Assembly (NCBI GenBank): GCA_025964575.1
Contig: JAOPYO010000032.1
Span: 1 to 37,289 of the forward strand
Source: Actinomycetes bacterium
Lineage (GTDB): Bacteria; Actinomycetota; Actinomycetes; Streptosporangiales; Streptosporangiaceae
Reading direction: 5' to 3'
DNA length: 37,289 bases
Shown piece after piece: positions 1 to 7,662 of the stretch. Each line of letters opens with the position of its first letter. Within the stretch, counting starts at the first letter, position 1. The position numbers and the translations under genes are program-made. Below the pieces are notes generated by a model. That model had not been told where the DNA came from and made no database searches. It saw nothing but the letters and a program-made list of their open reading frames with translations.

Positions 1-32
1 GCGTGGTCTCGCGTCACCGCGCGAGACCACGC
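1..32. terminator. Perfect inverted repeat, likely terminator of the S37 peptidase gene
   Basis: Arms GCGTGGTCTCGCG (1-13) and its exact complement (20-32) are separated by 6 nt. The hairpin lies 21 nt beyond the stop codon of the minus-strand peptidase gene. There is no clear T-tract, which is common for actinobacterial terminators. Confidence 0.6.
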
Positions 33-53
33 CGAGGCTGGTGCCCTGACTCG

Positions 54-1472
54 CTACAGGTGTACGCGCTTGTCGAGCAGCGGGTCGTAGCTGTCGGTCG
101 GGACGATGGACTGCCTGAGCTGTGCCGCCTGCTGAGACACTCCGGCCCAACGCGACAGGGCGCTGACGGCCTCGTCATGCTGCGCAAGCGGCAGCACTGA
201 GATCAGGGATCCGCTGTGACGCTGGCCGGCGACCGAGTACCAGTACGAATCGCGGGTGCCCTTGCCGAGGCGGAACGGCTTGACGCCCCACGGGTCGTTG
301 CCGCCGTAGAGGAACATCAGATGGTTTCCCTGGTTCTTCACCCAGTGGTCGATGTCCGGCATCACGCGGTAGTCGAACTTCGGCACCCGGATGTCGCTCG
401 GGATGAGGTTACGGGAGGTGTCGAGGCCCTGGGGGTAATGCAGGCCCTTGAGGTAGCTGGTCGATGGGTCAGGCTCGCCGAGTTGGGTGGCCGCCTGGTA
501 GAAGTACGGAACGAACTCGGCGATGCCCTCGTCGCTGTCGCTCAGGAACGGGTCGATACCGTCGATGTAGTCGAACAGCGTCTGGGTCGGGGCGGTACGG
601 GCCGGGATGTTGGCGCACTCGCTGACCAGGTTGTACTGCCAGAATCCCCACCGGAAGTCGATGACCGTGGCCTCGAAGTCCCGGTCGATGGATCCGATGG
701 TGGTGAAGTGCTGGTTCTGCGCTGTGGCCTGTGCGGCGATCAGCTTCTTGAACTCCGAGCGTCGGTTGAGGGCCTCCTGCTGGATCCCGTTCAGCTTGGC
801 CCGGCAGTCCGCGGTCCCGACCGTGTTGAAGAAGCGGTCATAGGGCTTGTTGTCCCGGACGTTGGGGTTGTTCGGCGCCACATAGGCGACGGTGCCGTCC
901 ACATCCTTGGGGTAGAAGCGATGGTGGTAGACCGAGGTCATGCCGCCTTTACTCCCACCAGTGGAGATCCACTTGCCCTTGTAGATCGTCTTCAAGGCCT
1001 TGACGATCAGGTGGTGGTCGGTCGCCGCCTGCCAGATGTTCAGGTCTGACCAGTTTGCCGGGTCGGGCCGCGAGGGAGTGAAGAACCGCTGCTCCACCGA
1101 GACCTGGTCGGCGTCGAGGATCCTCGTGGGCTCGGAACGGTAGGCCTGAGGCGTGTAGAGGTCGTAGCCCGTGGCGAACAGCACGACAGGGCGGTCCACC
1201 GACTTGTGCAGGATCCGGATCCGCTGTTCGAAGGTGCCCTTCTGCGGATGCCGGTGATCGACCGGCTGCTTGAAGGTGAGCTCGTAGTAGTGCTCGTCCG
1301 GAAGCTCGGGCAGGACCTTGTCCGCCGTGAGGGTGACGCCCCTGATCGCCTTGAGCTGGGTCGCGATGTCGTCGTCCGCTGGCTTCGGCGACGCGTGCGC
1401 GGTAGCGCCGGTGCCGATGAGGCCTACCGAGAGGAGGGCCGCCAGGGTCAATCGGGGGGTAATGCGCCGCAT
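54..1472 (-). CDS. Secreted peptidase of the S37 (PS-10 / tripeptidyl aminopeptidase-like) family
   Basis: The 472-residue product starts with a signal peptide (RR near the start, hydrophobic stretch about residues 8-25, likely cleavage after AHA at 25-27), so it should be exported. An alpha/beta-hydrolase serine peptidase core follows: nucleophile S174 in STGGSKGGMTS, likely acid D393 in GGNDPWG and H419 in GQRHSG. The GGSKGG elbow and overall length match Streptomyces PS-10/S37 enzymes, which remove short peptides from polypeptide N-termini outside the cell. The ATG has a strong AAGGAAGGA-type ribosome site a few bases upstream. It stands alone on the minus strand, with an inverted repeat in its leader and a hairpin after its stop. 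The family call is by motif; exact specificity is inferred. Confidence 0.88.
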   Translation of the reverse strand: MRRITPRLTLAALLSVGLIGTGATAHASPKPADDDIATQLKAIRGVTLTADKVLPELPDEHYYELTFKQPVDHRHPQKGTFEQRIRILHKSVDRPVVLFATGYDLYTPQAYRSEPTRILDADQVSVEQRFFTPSRPDPANWSDLNIWQAATDHHLIVKALKTIYKGKWISTGGSKGGMTSVYHHRFYPKDVDGTVAYVAPNNPNVRDNKPYDRFFNTVGTADCRAKLNGIQQEALNRRSEFKKLIAAQATAQNQHFTTIGSIDRDFEATVIDFRWGFWQYNLVSECANIPARTAPTQTLFDYIDGIDPFLSDSDEGIAEFVPYFYQAATQLGEPDPSTSYLKGLHYPQGLDTSRNLIPSDIRVPKFDYRVMPDIDHWVKNQGNHLMFLYGGNDPWGVKPFRLGKGTRDSYWYSVAGQRHSGSLISVLPLAQHDEAVSALSRWAGVSQQAAQLRQSIVPTDSYDPLLDKRVHL

Positions 1473-1485
1473 CCTTGTCCTTCCT

Positions 1486-1513
1486 TAGGTTCAGGATGAT
1501 CAATGTGAACCTA
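1486..1513 (-). promoter_or_regulatory. Inverted repeat in the leader of the S37 peptidase gene
   Basis: Perfect 8-bp arms TAGGTTCA (1486-1493) and TGAACCTA (1506-1513) lie 12 nt apart, directly upstream of the ribosome site, in an AT-rich upstream region (about 1500-1610) that should hold the promoter. It could be a repressor operator or an RNA hairpin. Confidence 0.4.
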
Positions 1514-1611
1514 GAGTGAAGGATGTGATGATAAATAGATAGATTTCTTTCTTGTTACCGTTTTGTTCTCATGTGGCTGGCAAGCAGATATGTGATGTGA
1601 TTTAAGCCTGA

Positions 1612-2718
1612 TTAGCGAGGTCCAATGGGATCGGCGAAGATCCAGCCGCTGTGAAGCAGAGTGTCAACGGCCTCGGTGGCGGCGGCCAGACGATCCTCGT
1701 GGGCGCCTGTGACGACGAGATGCGGGAGGTCACGGCGGGAGAGCTCCTCGCGGAAACGGCCGGACATCCACTCCCGGATCGACTCGCCGTCTCGCCAGCC
1801 GTCCTGTTCGAACGGCACCCCGGTGGTGTCGGTGAGGATCCACAGATCGTGCCGGGTCCGTGCATGGACCCGCTCGACCGAGGGGGAAGGCGACCCTAGA
1901 TAGCGCTCATGCCAGACCGACGTGGCGAAGGCGTCGGTGTCGCAGATCAGCAGCGGTGAGCCCGATCGGGCGGCGGCGTCTTCCAGCGCCAGGTGCCGCT
2001 CGGCGATCAGCGTGAACTCCTCGGTGGCCCAGGGCAGGTCGCCGATCCAGCGCGACGGATCCTGGAGGCGGGCGATGGCGAGCTTCTCCTCGCAGTAGGT
2101 CCTGCCGTATTCCGGCACCCATCGGGTCGCCGCCAGCACACCGCCCCTGGACGCGTAGTGCGCGGCCAGTGCGCGGGCCAGGGTCGTGGTGCCCGAGGAC
2201 TCCGCGCCCACGACGACCACCCGCTTCGCGAGATACCCCCGTACGGGCGGAGCCAGCCAGTCCCAGCTGGCCATCGGATCGGCGCGCACGGCCGTACCGC
2301 TCACCGGGAAGCGGTTCCGGGGCGGATCCACCGGCACATGGGCGGCGGAGAATCGACGGGCGAGTTCCGCGCCGTATGCCTCCGAGCTGAACACGGCGTC
2401 CACGGGCGGCACGTCCACGCCCAGCCCGGCCAGCGACACCAGCCCGGCGTGGAAGACGTTCACGTGGGCCGCCCAGATCGCATCGGACTCGTAGTCGATC
2501 TCGATGTCGTCGACGACCGGCACGATTTCCACGTGCGGCTGTGGGTGCGTCTCGCGCAGCCATGCCACGCGGTCGGCCAGTGGGACGCTCTCCACGCTGG
2601 CGGCTGCACAGATCACCGTGAGGCGGTCACAGGCCGCCGCCGCGGTGTCGATCAGATGATGGTGGCCGGCATGCGGCGGATAGAACTTGCCGATGACCAG
2701 GCCGTGCCGGTGGCTCAC
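1612..2718 (-). CDS. nadR: NadR-like NMN adenylyltransferase / ribosylnicotinamide kinase
   Basis: The 368-residue two-domain protein has an N-terminal nucleotidyltransferase domain (about 1-160) with the HxGH-type signature PPHAGHHH at 15-21 and a second signature VSGTAVR near 139-145. A C-terminal kinase domain has a P-loop-like GAESSGTTT at 171-179. Together these phosphorylate nicotinamide riboside and adenylate NMN to give NAD. The P-loop has Thr where Lys normally sits (GxxxxGK[ST]); I recall this variant in actinobacterial homologues but cannot check it. The start codon overlaps the pnuC stop by 4 bp (ATGA), so the two are translationally coupled, and importing the riboside next to its kinase fits a salvage operon. 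Confidence 0.88.
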   Translation of the reverse strand: MSHRHGLVIGKFYPPHAGHHHLIDTAAAACDRLTVICAAASVESVPLADRVAWLRETHPQPHVEIVPVVDDIEIDYESDAIWAAHVNVFHAGLVSLAGLGVDVPPVDAVFSSEAYGAELARRFSAAHVPVDPPRNRFPVSGTAVRADPMASWDWLAPPVRGYLAKRVVVVGAESSGTTTLARALAAHYASRGGVLAATRWVPEYGRTYCEEKLAIARLQDPSRWIGDLPWATEEFTLIAERHLALEDAAARSGSPLLICDTDAFATSVWHERYLGSPSPSVERVHARTRHDLWILTDTTGVPFEQDGWRDGESIREWMSGRFREELSRRDLPHLVVTGAHEDRLAAATEAVDTLLHSGWIFADPIGPR

Positions 2719-3383
2719 GCCGCCTCCGGCAGTGGCTCGGCGCCCCGGCCGGAGGGGTCCTCCCGCGAGATCAGGTCACGCCGCCAGGCGAGCAGCCCGG
2801 CGAAGCACAGGGCCAGGAAGACCAGGTAGAGCCCGCTGGTGAGGTAGAGGTTCTTCCACGCGTACAGCGGGATGTAGATCAGGTCGGCGAGGATCCACAG
2901 CCACCAGGACTCCAGCAGCTTGCGGCACTGACCGTACGTCGCGGCCAGCGAGATCGCCGTGGTCACCGCGTCCCAGAAGGGCACGGTTGAATCGGTCCAG
3001 GTGGTCAGCACCCACATCATCACCCCGGTCGCGGCCACCCCGAAGATTCCGAGCCCGGCCCACTCGGCGTTGGACGTGCGGTTGACGATCAGCTTGCTGC
3101 GGTCCTGGCCGCCGTAGAGCCACTCCCACCAGCCGTACAACTGCAGCACCACGTAGACGACCTGCAGGCTCGCGTCCGCGTAGAGCCCGCCGTCCACGAA
3201 GACCAGGCAGAGCAGCACGACGTTGGCCAGGCCGATCGGCCAGTTCCAGAGGTGTTGCCTGACGACCAGCCAGACGGTGACCGCTCCGGTGACGAAGCCG
3301 AGCACCTCGGCCCAACTGGTCGCCACTTTACCCAGGTGGAACGCCGGTTCCAGCAGTGGTTCCAGCAGGTCGTGCAGCGACAT
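2715..3383 (-). CDS. pnuC: PnuC-family nicotinamide riboside transporter
   Basis: The 222-residue polytopic membrane protein has about seven hydrophobic segments and the PnuC hallmarks WNWPIGLAN (about 46-54) and QLYGWWEW. PnuC proteins carry nicotinamide riboside by facilitated diffusion; uptake is driven by phosphorylation by NadR, encoded directly downstream with a 4-bp overlap. The ATG is preceded by AAGGA at about 7 nt. An 11-bp inverted repeat and two 23-bp direct repeats lie just upstream, so the pair is probably controlled by NAD(precursor)-sensing repression. That regulator is not recognisable in this window. Confidence 0.92.
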   Translation of the reverse strand: MSLHDLLEPLLEPAFHLGKVATSWAEVLGFVTGAVTVWLVVRQHLWNWPIGLANVVLLCLVFVDGGLYADASLQVVYVVLQLYGWWEWLYGGQDRSKLIVNRTSNAEWAGLGIFGVAATGVMMWVLTTWTDSTVPFWDAVTTAISLAATYGQCRKLLESWWLWILADLIYIPLYAWKNLYLTSGLYLVFLALCFAGLLAWRRDLISREDPSGRGAEPLPEAA

Positions 3384-3396
3384 GGCGATTCCTTAT

Positions 3397-3423
3397 CTGT
3401 AATCGTCAGATGGACGATAACAG
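3397..3423 (-). promoter_or_regulatory. Operator-like inverted repeat upstream of pnuC-nadR
   Basis: The arms CTGTAATCGTC (3397-3407) and GACGATAACAG (3413-3423) match at 10 of 11 positions when folded, with a 5-nt spacer. They lie 14-40 nt before the pnuC start codon, where a repressor would block transcription. Confidence 0.5.
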
Positions 3424-3463
3424 AGAGGATCTATCCGAGGGAATAGAGAGGATCTATCCGAGG
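3418..3463. repeat. Two tandem 23-bp repeats upstream of pnuC
   Basis: A 19-nt identical core (agagaggatctatccgagg) occurs at 3422-3440 and 3445-3463, with period 23. Each copy contains the short palindrome GGAT-CT-ATCC. The first copy overlaps the right arm of the pnuC inverted repeat by two bases. This is either paired operator half-sites or a local duplication. Confidence 0.6.
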
Positions 3464-3563
3464 AAACCGCGATACGTCTCCCGGTATCGCCGGATCACGG
3501 CGTGGCGAGCCCCCGTCCCGCAAGGTGGTGATCCGGCGTGGCGTGCCGTCGCGCAGTCGGTCG

Positions 3564-4598
3564 TCAGCGGGCGGGCGGGTTCGGCTGTTGCTCGTCGGCG
3601 CCGAACATCATCGTCCACTCGCTGGCCGGCGGCTGCTGACCTTGTGCCGGGGCCGGGGGTTGCTGAGCGGGCTGCTGCGCGGCCGGAGCCTGTGGCTGCT
3701 GACCGTACGGTTGCTGAGCGTACGGGTCCGGCTGCTGGGCGTAGGGCTGCTGGGCGTATGGGTCAGGCTGCTGGGCGTAGGGCTGCTGGGGCTGGGCTTG
3801 CTGGGGGTAGCCCTGCTGAGCGTACGGCTGGGCGGGCTGGGCGTAGCCGCCCTGCTGCTGGTAGCCCTGCTGTTGATACCCCTGCGGGTAAGCCTGCTGG
3901 GGTGCCTGCTGGTAGGGCTGTTGCGGTGCCTGCTGGTAGGGCTGCTGACCGTAGGGCTGTGCCTGGCCATAGGGCTGTTGCGGCTGCTGGCCGTAGGCGG
4001 CCTGTTGCTGGTACGCCTGTTGCGGATGCTCCTGCTCGGCGTAGGGCTGCTGAGGCTGGGCCTGCTGGGGGTAGCCCTGTTGGGCGTACGGCTGCGCGGG
4101 CTGGGCCTGCGGGTATACCTGCTGGGGCGCGCCGTACTGCTGTGCGGCCGCTACCTGCTGGGGTGCCGCGCCTTGGCCCCCCGCGTAGTGCGCGTGCCAC
4201 TGCTGCAGCGTGGCGACTTTCTGGTCGAACTGGCCGTCCGGCATGGACCAGTAGTTCATCGGCGCCCACGCGCGGATGGTGCGGCCGTCGACCAACTGGA
4301 TGTAGGTGCGTCGCTGCCCCAGCATGAAGTTGCCGCCGTAGATCCTGGCGACCTGGTTCCATGCGAACGGGCGCTTCCTGTAGCCGCGAAGCAGGATTCC
4401 CTGCGGAGTCGCGTCGATGCCGAAGGTGCCGGTCCAGAAGAACTGGGCCGCCCCCAGCCCGGCCAGCAGCAGAAAGAAGATCCCGCTCCCGATGCCTCCG
4501 GTCGCGAGCCAGAACAGGGCCCGCAGGACCAGCAGGGCCGTATAGACGAGATGGACGATGCGCTGCTGGAATTCGAGGCGGTACTCGAGTTGCTGCAT
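3564..4598 (-). CDS. Membrane protein with PH-like domain and Tyr/Gln/Pro-rich repeat tail
   Basis: About 344 residues. I chose the ATG at 4596-4598 because CCGGAG precedes it; an in-frame start 33 nt upstream lacks this. Two closely spaced hydrophobic segments (about 15-60) are followed by a compact beta-rich region (about 62-130, FGIDATPQGILLRGYRK...WNQVARIYGG) resembling bacterial PH domains that follow a membrane hairpin. The remaining roughly 200 residues are low-complexity repeats such as PYAQQ, GYPQQ and QPDPYAQQ, ending in an acidic-to-neutral tail (MMFGADEQQPNPP). Tail composition resembles prion-like or phase-separating segments. No enzymatic motif is seen and I do not recognise a named gene. 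Confidence 0.8.
   Translation of the reverse strand: MQQLEYRLEFQQRIVHLVYTALLVLRALFWLATGGIGSGIFFLLLAGLGAAQFFWTGTFGIDATPQGILLRGYRKRPFAWNQVARIYGGNFMLGQRRTYIQLVDGRTIRAWAPMNYWSMPDGQFDQKVATLQQWHAHYAGGQGAAPQQVAAAQQYGAPQQVYPQAQPAQPYAQQGYPQQAQPQQPYAEQEHPQQAYQQQAAYGQQPQQPYGQAQPYGQQPYQQAPQQPYQQAPQQAYPQGYQQQGYQQQGGYAQPAQPYAQQGYPQQAQPQQPYAQQPDPYAQQPYAQQPDPYAQQPYGQQPQAPAAQQPAQQPPAPAQGQQPPASEWTMMFGADEQQPNPPAR
3620..4190 (-). repeat. Coding tandem-repeat tract (Y/Q/P-rich)
   Basis: Degenerate short repeats built from GCTGxTGGGCGTA-like units fill this part of the preceding membrane-protein gene. They produce long open shadow frames on the other strand. Such tracts commonly vary in length between strains. 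Confidence 0.75.
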
Positions 4599-4688
4599 GG
4601 GGGTTTTCTCCGGTAAGCGGGGGTCTAGCACAGGCGCGACACTCTACCTGCGCTTACGTAGGAATCAATGCCGAACGACCCGATGCTG

Positions 4689-5087
4689 TCAATGGCCAGG
4701 CAGGACATTCCACTCAGTGAGGGCTTCGAGCAGCCCCGGCGTCGTCGGCAGAACCCGCAATTCCAGGTCGGTGGCCCAGCGGACCTCGGCCGCATCGTCT
4801 CCCGCGCGCAGCATCCCGCCCGTGACCGTGGCGGCGTAGTCGTGGATGTCATAGGTCACGCCCGCAGGGCCCGGTCTCGTCACACTGCCGATGAGCGCAC
4901 CCGGGGTCACCTCGAGCCCGGTCTCCTCGCGCAGTTCCCGTACGACCGCTGCGGCATCGGCCTCGCCCGGCTCGACTCTGCCGCCGGGGAGCGACCAGAG
5001 ACCTTCCCCAGGCGGATGACCACGGCGGATCACCAGCAGTCGTCCGGCCGGATCGTGGACCACGGCCCCGACACAGCGCATCCACAC
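4689..5087 (-). CDS. Nudix hydrolase
   Basis: The roughly 132-residue single-domain protein carries a complete Nudix box: GRVEPGEADAAA followed by VVRELREETGLEV, matching GX5EX7REUXEEXGU. Such enzymes hydrolyse nucleoside diphosphates linked to another moiety; the substrate cannot be told. I chose GTG at 5085-5087 because AGGGG lies 9 nt upstream; ATG at 5079-5081 is the alternative. It is too short to be NrtR, which carries an extra winged-helix domain, so it is probably not the regulator of the nearby pnuC-nadR pair. Confidence 0.85.
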   Translation of the reverse strand: MWMRCVGAVVHDPAGRLLVIRRGHPPGEGLWSLPGGRVEPGEADAAAVVRELREETGLEVTPGALIGSVTRPGPAGVTYDIHDYAATVTGGMLRAGDDAAEVRWATDLELRVLPTTPGLLEALTEWNVLPGH

Positions 5088-5112
5088 ATCGTGGCACCCC
5101 TGCGACGGGCGC

Positions 5113-5354
5113 TCATCCAAAATGGGCGAACGGTTCAATAAGGTCGGTGCCCCGGTGCCGGACGACGTTGCGGATCTTGGCGATGATGGGGTGTTCGACG
5201 GTGACGAGGCACCGCCGCGCAGCCATGGCGTCGGGGTTCCCGCTGTCGAACAGGTCGTCGTTGAGTGGGTGGGCTGCCCAGGCTCCTGGCGCTGAGCTGG
5301 GGTTTCCGCCGAGCCGTTGGCTTGACGTGGCGGCGTAGAACAGCGACCGTGAGT
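5113..5354 (-). pseudogene. Coding remnant, C-terminal fragment of an unrecognised protein
   Basis: The minus-strand frame ending at TGA 5113-5115 reads about 80 codons with strongly G/C third positions (for example ...RRCLVTVEHPIIAKIRNVV then RHRGTDLIEPFAHFG). It has no convincing start: the frame is closed upstream by a TAG inside the beginning of the DUF6758 gene. It looks like the 3' end of a gene whose front is missing. I do not recognise the family. The rest of the 5088-5358 gap shows nothing else. Confidence 0.35.
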
Positions 5355-5358
5355 AGGT

Positions 5359-5985
5359 GTGAGGGCTGAGCCGACCTGCCCGCGTTGCCGCGGGCGACTA
5401 CAGGAGCCGAGTGCCTGGTCGAGCGACTGGAACTGTGCCGTGCATGGTGTTGTGTTGCCGATGCAGCCGCCGCGCAGTCCGTCCCATGCGGGGCTGACCG
5501 CCATCGTCCAGGACGCCAAGGTGCCGGTCTGGGTGCTGTGGCCGCTGCCGCCGGGCTGGCTGGTCACGGGGTTCGTGCAGGTCGGGGATGAGCGCACCGG
5601 CGCGCGGGCATGCGGAGTGGCACTGTCCGGACCGGCGCTGCTGGGCGGCCCTGCCGACATGCTGGTGATCGCCGAGGAGCCTGGCATCGGTCTTGGTTGC
5701 CACTTCGCGGGTCTGGACGGGCCCGACCCTGGCGAGGTTTGTGCCTCGCCGCCGCACGCCAAGCTGGAGGTGTTCGGGCACCCCGTGCCGATGTGGGCCG
5801 TCGAGGCCGCTCCGGACCGGGCCGCCTATGTCGGGGAGGCCATGGGCAACTGGCTGTGGGTGGTGCTCTGGCCTGCCGATTCCGGGGCGCTCATGCTCGA
5901 CGGACCCGAGCTTCGTGACTTGCGCGAACCCGGCATGGAGCTCGACCTGCCCTACGGCGCCTTCTGTCCCCGCCTCGAGTCCTGA
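5359..5985 (+). CDS. DUF6758 family protein with N-terminal zinc-ribbon
   Basis: The 208-residue product starts at GTG (no strong ribosome site), matching the usual N-terminus of the family (MRxEPxCPxCxGR). A small zinc-binding knuckle is formed by C7, C10, C26 and H29. The rest is a conserved alpha/beta region with PVWVLWPLPPGWLVTG and a C-terminal LWPADSGALML stretch typical of this actinobacterial family. Function is unknown. In other actinobacteria as I recall, it sits next to the same PHP and MBL-fold genes, so the four-gene order here is probably ancestral and co-transcribed. Confidence 0.8.
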   Translation: MRAEPTCPRCRGRLQEPSAWSSDWNCAVHGVVLPMQPPRSPSHAGLTAIVQDAKVPVWVLWPLPPGWLVTGFVQVGDERTGARACGVALSGPALLGGPADMLVIAEEPGIGLGCHFAGLDGPDPGEVCASPPHAKLEVFGHPVPMWAVEAAPDRAAYVGEAMGNWLWVVLWPADSGALMLDGPELRDLREPGMELDLPYGAFCPRLES

Positions 5986-6026
5986 TCGCTCGCACGAGTC
6001 GGCCCGTGATCGGGCAGAATGAACGG

Positions 6027-6875
6027 GTGCTTATCGACCTGCACAGTCACAGCAACGTGTCGGACGGCACTGAGCCACCGGCCGAAGTCCTGTCGCGGGC
6101 ACGGGCCAAAGGCGTGGATGTTCTGGCACTGACCGACCACGACACGGTGGACGGCTGGGACCAGGCCACTGCGGCTCTGCCGCCGGACCTGACACTGGTG
6201 CCCGGCATGGAGCTCTCCTGCCGGTCGGACGGCCGCAGCCTGCACCTGCTGGCATACCTCTTCGATCCGCACGAGCCGGAGCTGGAGGCCGAACGTCGCC
6301 GCATCCTTGACGCCCGGGTGCATCGGGCACGGGGGATGGTCGACAGGCTCCAGGAGCTGGGAGTGCCGGTGACCTGGGAACAGGTGGCCAGGCTCGCGGG
6401 TGAGGGAGCGGTGGGTCGGCCGCATATCGCGCGGGCGATGATCGAGGCGGGCGCCGTGCGGACCGTCGAGGAGGCGTTCACCTCGACGTGGATCGGGTCG
6501 GGCGGGCGCGCGCAGGTGAAACGTTACGCCCTGGATCCGGTACGGGCCGTACGACTCGTGACGGCGGCCGGCGGGGTGGCGGTGCTGGCCCATCCACGGG
6601 CCCGTAAGCGCGGGTACGTGTTCGGGGACGCACTGATCGAGGAGCTGGCCGGAGTGGGACTGTCCGGAATCGAGGTGGACCATCCGGACCATGACGCGAA
6701 GGACCGGGCGGCGCTGCGGGGGTTGGCGAAAGGGCTGGGCCTGGTCAGCACCGGCTCCAGCGATGATCACGGGGAGCTCACGGGACACCGGCTCGGTTGC
6801 GAGACCACGTCCCGCGACGCCTTTGAGGCATTGCTGAACGAGGCTCACGGGTGGACACCCGTGATTTCGGGATAG
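6027..6875 (+). CDS. PHP-domain phosphoesterase (RNase AM / YciV-like)
   Basis: The roughly 282-residue protein has the full PHP metal set: LIDLHSHSNVSDG (H6, H8, D13), LALTDHDT, GMELSC, a central LAHPRA and a C-terminal SSDDHGE. These trinuclear-metal enzymes of the YciV/TrpH group act as 5'-nucleases or phosphatases on 3',5'-nucleotides and short RNA. Homologues start right at the IDLH strand, so I use GTG 6027; GTG 6006 would add seven residues. The gene follows DUF6758 with about 40 nt between and precedes the MBL-fold gene with 10 nt between, which suggests one operon. Confidence 0.88.
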   Translation: MLIDLHSHSNVSDGTEPPAEVLSRARAKGVDVLALTDHDTVDGWDQATAALPPDLTLVPGMELSCRSDGRSLHLLAYLFDPHEPELEAERRRILDARVHRARGMVDRLQELGVPVTWEQVARLAGEGAVGRPHIARAMIEAGAVRTVEEAFTSTWIGSGGRAQVKRYALDPVRAVRLVTAAGGVAVLAHPRARKRGYVFGDALIEELAGVGLSGIEVDHPDHDAKDRAALRGLAKGLGLVSTGSSDDHGELTGHRLGCETTSRDAFEALLNEAHGWTPVISG

Positions 6876-6885
6876 GGTGCCTGGC

Positions 6886-7575
6886 GTGAGCGCGCGCATC
6901 GAGCAGGTCGTGACGTCAGGTAAGTGCAGCCTGGACGACGACGAGTACGAGGTCGAGACCAACACCTACATCGTCGGTGACGATGACGAGGTGATCGTGA
7001 TCGACCCGGCCAACGACGCCGAGGCCATCCTGAAGGCGGTCGACGGCCGTGAGGTCATGGCGGTCATCTGCACCAACGGCCGGGACAATGTCCTGAGCGC
7101 GGTGATCGAGGTGGCCGAGGCGGACGAGGAGGACCCGGCGCCGATCGCGTTGCACCGGAATGACCGGCTGCTGTGGCGTCAGTACTTCCGGAAGCTCGCC
7201 AAGGAAACCGAGGACGACGAGCTCAAGGACCTCCAGCCGGACATCGACATCGAGGACGGAGGCCTCTTCGAGGTCGCCGGGGCTCAGCTGGAGGTCATGC
7301 ACACGCCAGGGTTCACGCCGGGCAGCATTTCCCTCTACAGCGAGCAGCTCACGGTCCTGTTCACCGGGAACACCCTGCTCCGCGGTAAGCCCGGCGAGAT
7401 CGGCGGCGTCTACCACGATCTGCAGACCCAGCTGAACTCCATCGGTGGCCTGGTCGGCCCGCTGCCCAAGGACACCCGGGTGCTCCCCGGGCAGGGCGAG
7501 GAGACCACGATCGGCGACGAGGACGTCCGGTGGGAGAGCTGGTACTCCCTCGACCGGGAGTCCGACGGCGAGTAG
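6886..7575 (+). CDS. Metallo-beta-lactamase-fold protein lacking its metal ligands
   Basis: About 229 residues, start GTG 6886 (VSARIEQVV matches family N-termini; GTG 6877 is an alternative). The fold is recognisable (VIVIDPANDAEAILKAV; VMHTPGFTPGSISLY; VLFTGNTLL; TRVLPGQGEETTIG). Every metal-binding position of the glyoxalase II-type enzymes is changed: the THxHxDH box reads TNGRDN at 63-68, the His after TPG is F143, the bridging Asp is N162 in FTGNTL, and the last His is Q203 in PGQG. The protein should not bind the usual two metals and is probably not a hydrolase. The reading frame is intact, acidic and well formed, and it sits in an apparent operon, so it looks maintained rather than decaying. 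Confidence 0.85.
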   Translation: MSARIEQVVTSGKCSLDDDEYEVETNTYIVGDDDEVIVIDPANDAEAILKAVDGREVMAVICTNGRDNVLSAVIEVAEADEEDPAPIALHRNDRLLWRQYFRKLAKETEDDELKDLQPDIDIEDGGLFEVAGAQLEVMHTPGFTPGSISLYSEQLTVLFTGNTLLRGKPGEIGGVYHDLQTQLNSIGGLVGPLPKDTRVLPGQGEETTIGDEDVRWESWYSLDRESDGE

Positions 7576-7662
7576 AGGCCCGCGCCCGATGGTCGAGCGG
7601 AGCCGGCCAGTGACATGTGAGAGCGCGAGCAGCGTCCGCCGCAGAGGCACCCGGCGAGTGCG

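Noticed and set aside
3525..4616. Long plus-strand open frame opposite the Y/Q-rich membrane protein gene
   Set aside because: It is made of Leu/Gly/Val repeats that mirror the coding repeats of the minus-strand gene; the minus frame has the ribosome site, membrane helices and PH-like region.
4689..5087. Nudix protein as the NrtR regulator of pnuC-nadR
   Set aside because: Only the hydrolase domain is present, with an intact catalytic box and no winged-helix domain.
4689..5762. Extended Nudix gene of 357 codons
   Set aside because: The part before about position 5087 has no family similarity, is Ser/Thr/Pro-rich shadow sequence and overlaps the DUF6758 gene; the Nudix domain has its own ribosome site.
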